Shown here piece by piece: positions 6,252 to 9,323 of a stretch of DNA of 9,323 nucleotides (position 1 is its first letter; each line of letters opens with the position of its first letter). A program made the translations under genes and the position numbers. A model generated the notes under the pieces. The model did not search any database. It worked only from the letters and a program-made list of their open reading frames with translations, and had not been told where the DNA came from. The DNA comes from JBGOTP01 sp041476545 (GTDB taxonomy: Bacteria; Acidobacteriota; Vicinamibacteria; Vicinamibacterales; CAVVIG01): NCBI GenBank assembly GCA_041476545.1, contig JBGOTP010000203.1:1-9323 (forward strand), in the 5' to 3' direction.

Positions 6252-6922
6252 TGCTCCTCCTGTGCGCGTAACGCCGCGCCGATGTACACCGTGCTCAACA
6301 CGGCGAAGATGTAGGCTTGCAGAACCCCGATCAGCAGGTCGAGCGCCATCAGCGGTGCCGGGACGAACAGGCCCACGAGGGCGACGATGAGCGTGACGAT
6401 CAGATAGCCCGACAGCATGTTGCCAAACAAGCGCATGGAGAGCGCAAACGTGCGCGACAACTCCGACAGCACCTCCAGCGGCAGCATCAATGGCGTCGGT
6501 TTGAGGTAGTGACCCAGATATCCCCAGACGCCATGGGCCCGAATACCGGCGGCCGGGACCGTAAGAAAGACAATCACAGCCAGCGCGGACGTCACCGCGA
6601 GGTTGGACGTCGGTGTGCGGACGTCGGGCAGCTGGCCGGCGACCGTGGAAGCCGCAAGGAAGAAGAAGAGCGTCCCCGAGAACACGGCGAGCCACGGCAC
6701 CGCACGGCCGACGATGTCGGTGACGAGTCGTTCCGGCCATTCCACCGCGAGAACCGCGATGATCGCCAGGTAGCCGCCCGGCCGATGAAGGACGGCCTGC
6801 CGCAAGATCACTGCGACCAGCACCAGCGCGAGTGACACGGCGAAACTGGTCAGCGTGGCCCGCGTGATGGGCACGAGGCCGAGCTGCCATACGACCGGAT
6901 CCCCGAAAATACTCACCTCCAT
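6248..6922 (-). CDS. atpB: N-ATPase subunit a (ion channel of the membrane sector)
   Basis: This 224-aa integral membrane protein forms the ion half-channels beside the c ring. About five to six hydrophobic segments are visible, for example at ~23-40, 52-60, 76-96, 107-125, 172-188 and 191-216. The block SRTFALSMRLFGNMLSG (156-172) contains R164, the essential arginine of subunit a (R210 in E. coli). LQAYIFAVLSTVYIGAAL (201-218) holds the conserved glutamine Q202 of the last helix. It is shorter than E. coli a (271 aa), as expected for this form. The ATG at 6922 lies 10 bases inside atpR and has only a loose G-rich run ahead of it. A GTG two codons later is a possible alternative start. The stop overlaps the c start as ATGA. 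Confidence 0.96.
   Translation of the reverse strand: MEVSIFGDPVVWQLGLVPITRATLTSFAVSLALVLVAVILRQAVLHRPGGYLAIIAVLAVEWPERLVTDIVGRAVPWLAVFSGTLFFFLAASTVAGQLPDVRTPTSNLAVTSALAVIVFLTVPAAGIRAHGVWGYLGHYLKPTPLMLPLEVLSELSRTFALSMRLFGNMLSGYLIVTLIVALVGLFVPAPLMALDLLIGVLQAYIFAVLSTVYIGAALRAQEEQ
6254..6261 (-). promoter_or_regulatory. Strong ribosome binding site for atpE
   Basis: Read on the minus strand, AGGAGGAG ends two bases before the atpE ATG when all eight bases are counted; the AGGAGG core leaves a four-base spacing. It lies inside the last codons of atpB. Subunit c is needed in about ten or more copies per complex, so a strong site here makes sense. Confidence 0.75.
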
Positions 6923-7161
6923 CGTTCAACCCCCACGCACAGGACGCTCGTGGCGAGAAGACCGCTTGCCCACCCGGCGATCACAGGCACTAGCACACCC
7001 GCGTAGGCTGCGCCGACGAGCACCATGGCAACGAGGAACATGCGTAGTCCGGCGACGCATCCGCCGGCGCCGAGGCGATGGGCAGCTCGCCACAACGCCG
7101 CGGCATGACCTCCGCCGGCAGCGATACCGACCCCTATCCACATAAGTCCGGTCGCAGTCAT
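6913..7161 (-). CDS. atpR: N-ATPase accessory membrane protein AtpR
   Basis: This 82-aa, almost wholly hydrophobic protein has about three membrane segments: ~5-27, 40-55 and 57-77. The sequence includes GLRMFLVAMVLVG (38-50), which fits the pattern of the N-ATPase AtpR family, where a short Gly-rich first helix is followed by an arginine-led second helix (R40 here). AtpR is specific to N-ATPase operons. It is thought to help assemble or stabilise the c ring or to interact with its carboxylates, but its role is not well proven. The call rests on size, topology and position between atpQ and atpB more than on strict motifs. The ATG at 7161 overlaps the atpQ stop (ATGA), and the 3' end overlaps atpB by 10 bases. 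Longer in-frame upstream sequence is antifamily noise over atpQ. Confidence 0.85.
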   Translation of the reverse strand: MTATGLMWIGVGIAAGGGHAAALWRAAHRLGAGGCVAGLRMFLVAMVLVGAAYAGVLVPVIAGWASGLLATSVLCVGVERWR

Positions 7162-7457
7162 CGGCGCCTCGGTCGAATGAGCTGCCACACCAACGCCATG
7201 CCGATCGACGCGCCAGCGACGACCAGTAGCGCCGTCAGCCAGATGCCGGTGTTCCATTGCGCGTGCAGCCATCGGCCAGCAAGCGCCCCCCCCACAGCCG
7301 CGATCACGATCATCCAGCCAACCCCGATCACACTGAGGGACCGCCAAAAGCTCGCGTTGTTCCGTTCATGTCGCGCGTAGCGATTGAGATCGTGCTTCAA
7401 GCTCGCGCCGGGGTCTGCGCGGCGCGTCTTGTTCGACGAATTTCCGTGACGTGTCAT
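7158..7457 (-). CDS. atpQ: N-ATPase accessory membrane protein AtpQ (AtpI-like, 'ATPase gene 1' family)
   Basis: This 99-aa protein has a basic, polar N-terminus (1-36) followed by two membrane helices (~41-62 and ~72-94). The core FWRSLSVIGVGW (37-48), then GGALAGRWL (56-64) and IWLTALLVVAGASIG (72-86), matches the AtpI-like/ATPase gene 1 family. Members of that family sit at the head of ATPase operons and are proposed to assist c-ring assembly or divalent cation transport. Many family members read GxWLD where this protein has GRWLH; H65 replaces the usual acidic residue. The start is the ATG at 7457, overlapping the epsilon stop as ATGA, with GAGGGAG seven bases upstream. Order and family make the assignment good; the biochemical role is inferred from relatives. 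Confidence 0.9.
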   Translation of the reverse strand: MTRHGNSSNKTRRADPGASLKHDLNRYARHERNNASFWRSLSVIGVGWMIVIAAVGGALAGRWLHAQWNTGIWLTALLVVAGASIGMALVWQLIRPRRR

Positions 7458-7870
7458 CGGCGTTCTCCCTCAGGGCGATCGCCTGTTTGTTGCCGCAACT
7501 CCGTCAAGATCCGGCGTTCGAGCTTGCCGAACGTCGCGCGAACGGCCAGCTCGGAGTCCGGTGCCGCGAGGGCTCGATCCAGATCCTGCTGAATCACGGT
7601 GGGATCCGTACCAGCCACACCGAGCGGTGTGAACAAGGTCGCCTCACTGCCATCCCAGACCAGGAGTCCCCCAGCCGATCCCACGAGCTCGACGTTGCGG
7701 TCCGTCCGCACAATCACGAGCCCAGCCTCGATGGGCAGCACCACCGGTTCCATCCTTGGGCGGATGCCGACATGGCCCGTTTCCGTGCGGACGCGCACCG
7801 ACCTCACAACGGCATCGAAGAGCACATCGTGTGGAGTCCGGATGACGAAATGGAGGCGTGTGTCGTTCAT
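7454..7870 (-). CDS. atpC: N-ATPase epsilon subunit (central stalk foot)
   Basis: This 138-aa epsilon subunit binds gamma and the c ring at the foot of the central stalk. The N-terminal beta-sandwich (~5-86) shows the epsilon pattern: RLHFVIRTPHDVLFD (5-19), VRSVRVRTETGHVGIRPRM (22-40) and GGLLVWDG (67-74). An alpha-helical C-terminal part (~90-128, DLDRALAAPDSELA then KLERRILTEL) could act as the inhibitory hairpin known from other epsilons, though no specific regulatory residue can be read from it. The start is the ATG at 7870, overlapping the beta stop as ATGA, with AAGGAGG ten bases upstream. The open frame runs further upstream but only as a shadow of beta. The second position in the operon, directly after beta, is characteristic of N-ATPase and unlike the usual BEFHAGDC order. 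Confidence 0.93.
   Translation of the reverse strand: MNDTRLHFVIRTPHDVLFDAVVRSVRVRTETGHVGIRPRMEPVVLPIEAGLVIVRTDRNVELVGSAGGLLVWDGSEATLFTPLGVAGTDPTVIQQDLDRALAAPDSELAVRATFGKLERRILTELRQQTGDRPEGERR
7465..7471 (-). promoter_or_regulatory. Ribosome binding site for atpQ
   Basis: On the minus strand GAGGGAG lies seven bases before the atpQ ATG at 7457, within the end of atpC. It is a reasonable Shine-Dalgarno match and supports the chosen start. Confidence 0.6.
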
Positions 7871-9294
7871 GGCTGCGCCGCCTCCTTGAGTGCCCCGATC
7901 ATGAACAGCTGCTCCTCGTTGAGCGCGTCGCATTGGCCGCCAAGGATCGCTTCCGCTCCGGCAATGGTGTCGGGAAGGGGCACCGCGCACCCAGGCGTCC
8001 CGGTGAAGGACTCGCTCACGAAGAACGGTTGGGTCAGGAAGTTGCGAAGCCGCCGCGCGCGTCCGACGAGCAGGCGATCGTCGGGGGTCAGCTCGTCGAT
8101 GCCGAGCATCGAAATGATGTCCCGCAACTCCTCATAGCGGCTGAGCACCCGGCGCACGTCCTGCGCCACGCGGTAGTGCCGTTCGCCGACGATGCCGGGA
8201 TCCATCGCCTTCGAGGAGGACGCGATCGGATCGACAGCCGGGTAGAGGCCCTGTGCGGCCACCTCACGTGACAACACCAGCGCGGCGTCAATATGCCAGA
8301 ACGCGTGAGTGATGGCGGGGTCCGAGTAGTCGTCTGCCGGGACATAGATCGCCTGCAACGACACCATGCCGCCTCGATCTGTGGCCGTGATCCGTTCCTC
8401 GAGCGCCGCGATGTCATCGGCCAGCGTCGGTTGGTAGCCGACGCGCGACGGAAGGCGTCCGAGCAATCCGGACACTTCCATCCCGGCCTGGACGTGTCGG
8501 TAGAGGTTGTCGATCACGAGCAGGACGTCCTTGCCGCGGTCGTCCCGGAAGTATTCGGCGACCGTCAGCGCGGCAGCGCCCACGAAGAACCGGGCGCCCG
8601 GCGTTTCTTTCATCTGGCCGAAGACAATGACGGTGCGGTCGAGGACGCCCCGGCGCTGCATTTCCTCCCACAGTTCCAGCCCTTCGCGCGACCGCTCGCC
8701 GATGCCGGCAAAGACCGCCACACCCTCGAGGCGCGCGACCATGTTGTGGATGAACTCGGTCAGCACGATCGTCTTGCCAACCCCGGCGCCACCGAAGACC
8801 GCGGCGCGGCCGCCGGTCAGGAACGGGCACAGCAGATCGATCACCTTGATGCCCGTCGGATAGATCGCCCGGCTCGTCGTCCGGCGGGCCGCGCCAAGCG
8901 GTGCTCGATGCACCGGCCGGAGGGTCGTGTCGAGTGGGTCCGGACGTGCGTCGAGAGCGCGCCCCTGCAGATCAACCACCCGACCAAGCAGTGCGTCGCC
9001 GAGCGCGATGCCGAGCGGCCGGCCATCGCATTCGACGCGGCTCTTGCGGCGCAAGCCGCGCGTGGACTCGATGGCGATTGCGCGGACCGTGTTGCGGTCC
9101 AGGTGTGCCTGCACGACAGCGGTCATCCAGCGGTCGGCCGCGAGCGCGCAGCGGAGCGACGCCGATAGTGCCGGCAGCCCCTGCGGAAACACGACGTCGA
9201 CGACCGTGCCCCTCACGGCCGACACTGTTCCCTGGAGCACGCCGCCCACGGGAGGGCTGCTCCGAGAGTCAGTTGGCTGGAGCGCCACGGTCAT
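7867..9294 (-). CDS. atpD: N-ATPase beta subunit (catalytic subunit)
   Basis: This 475-aa catalytic subunit hydrolyses or synthesises ATP in the F1-type head. Its features in order are an N-terminal barrel (~18-90); P-loop GGAGVGKT (168-175), with K174 and T175; GERSREG (199-205), with catalytic E200; Walker B VLLVIDN (257-263), with D262; and VSGLLGRLPSRVGYQPTLA (274-292). These are followed by AIYVPADDYSDP (315-326), the adenine-pocket YPAVDP (351-356) and the DELSEED-equivalent DELTPDD (400-406). All catalytic residues are present. Y265 in DNLYRHVQAG replaces the Phe of typical beta subunits. It is the first gene of the operon, which is typical of N-ATPases but not of ordinary atp operons, where beta comes near the end. 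The ATG at 9294 has GAGGTGA four bases upstream. The promoter must lie beyond the right edge. Confidence 0.97.
   Translation of the reverse strand: MTVALQPTDSRSSPPVGGVLQGTVSAVRGTVVDVVFPQGLPALSASLRCALAADRWMTAVVQAHLDRNTVRAIAIESTRGLRRKSRVECDGRPLGIALGDALLGRVVDLQGRALDARPDPLDTTLRPVHRAPLGAARRTTSRAIYPTGIKVIDLLCPFLTGGRAAVFGGAGVGKTIVLTEFIHNMVARLEGVAVFAGIGERSREGLELWEEMQRRGVLDRTVIVFGQMKETPGARFFVGAAALTVAEYFRDDRGKDVLLVIDNLYRHVQAGMEVSGLLGRLPSRVGYQPTLADDIAALEERITATDRGGMVSLQAIYVPADDYSDPAITHAFWHIDAALVLSREVAAQGLYPAVDPIASSSKAMDPGIVGERHYRVAQDVRRVLSRYEELRDIISMLGIDELTPDDRLLVGRARRLRNFLTQPFFVSESFTGTPGCAVPLPDTIAGAEAILGGQCDALNEEQLFMIGALKEAAQP
7881..7887 (-). promoter_or_regulatory. Ribosome binding site for atpC
   Basis: On the minus strand AAGGAGG lies ten bases before the ATG at 7870, inside the last codons of atpD. 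The near-perfect match decides the epsilon start over the longer open frame. Confidence 0.7.
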
Positions 9295-9298
9295 GGTG

Positions 9299-9305
9299 TC
9301 ACCTC
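9299..9305 (-). promoter_or_regulatory. Ribosome binding site for atpD
   Basis: On the minus strand GAGGTGA stands four bases before the atpD ATG. It supports this start for the first gene. Only 29 bases upstream of atpD lie in the window, and no promoter can be judged from them. Confidence 0.65.
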
Positions 9306-9323
9306 GACTCCGGAGCAGAGGCA

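Noticed and set aside
6914..6916. GTG as the start of subunit a
   Set aside because: It is only two codons after the ATG, and the GGAG between them is too close to serve it; the ATG at 6922 is simpler, though the choice is not certain.
6252..6929. Long open frame upstream of and in frame with subunit c
   Set aside because: It is antifamily sequence over atpB, rich in Arg and Gly as expected from a shifted frame in GC-rich DNA; c begins at 6251 behind a strong ribosome binding site.
7871..7990. 40-codon upstream extension of epsilon
   Set aside because: It lies over the 3' end of atpD, shows no epsilon similarity, and the ATG at 7870 has AAGGAGG in front.
7451..8137. 228-aa plus-strand open frame opposite atpC/atpD
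   Set aside because: Antisense to two recognised subunits and without a family signature.
8293..9168. 291-aa plus-strand open frame opposite atpD
   Set aside because: Antisense shadow of a well-conserved beta subunit; its composition is Arg/Ala-rich without any recognisable domain.

Overview
The window is a tightly packed, GC-rich (clearly above 60 %) stretch of bacterial chromosome or plasmid with almost no non-coding DNA. It holds two opposing gene groups. On the plus strand (3..2890) a sensor histidine kinase, cut or starting at the left edge, is translationally coupled to an alpha-glucan phosphorylase (glgP). On the minus strand (9294 down to 2832) lies a nine-gene operon for the alternative rotary ATPase called N-ATPase. 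Read in the direction of transcription its order is beta, epsilon, AtpQ, AtpR, a, c, b, alpha, gamma (atpDCQRBEFAG), which is the diagnostic N-ATPase order. The two groups converge, and the last genes overlap tail to tail by 59 bases.

The operon looks complete and intact. Both P-loops, the alpha arginine finger, the a-subunit arginine and the c-subunit ion-binding carboxylate are present. There is no separate delta gene (atpH). Instead the b subunit is long (244 aa), and its last ~75 residues resemble the C-terminal half of F-type delta. Six of the eight gene junctions are 4-base ATGA/GTGA overlaps, one is a 10-base overlap and one is an 8-base gap, so translation is probably coupled along the whole transcript. 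The clearest ribosome binding sites precede beta, epsilon, AtpQ and c. Alpha and gamma have none that I can see. The c subunit carries a second carboxylate (E33) besides E66-S67-T68, so sodium versus proton coupling cannot be settled from sequence alone.

The organism is probably a high-GC Gram-negative bacterium, for example an acidobacterial or proteobacterial type. That is a weak inference from base composition and gene types; nothing here fixes the taxonomy. N-ATPases usually occur beside an ordinary F-type ATP synthase encoded elsewhere and are often horizontally acquired. The phosphorylase releases glucose-1-phosphate from glycogen or maltodextrin. Its overlap with the kinase gene suggests shared expression, but no functional link to the ATPase is shown.

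Most of the window is recognisable biology. The points worth a second look are the delta-like tail on subunit b, the eroded ATP-binding motifs of the histidine kinase, the overlapping convergent 3' ends with a 9-bp perfect hairpin nearby, and the two-carboxylate c subunit. There is no stretch over 300 bases without a gene, and I saw no RNA genes, mobile elements or CRISPR arrays.
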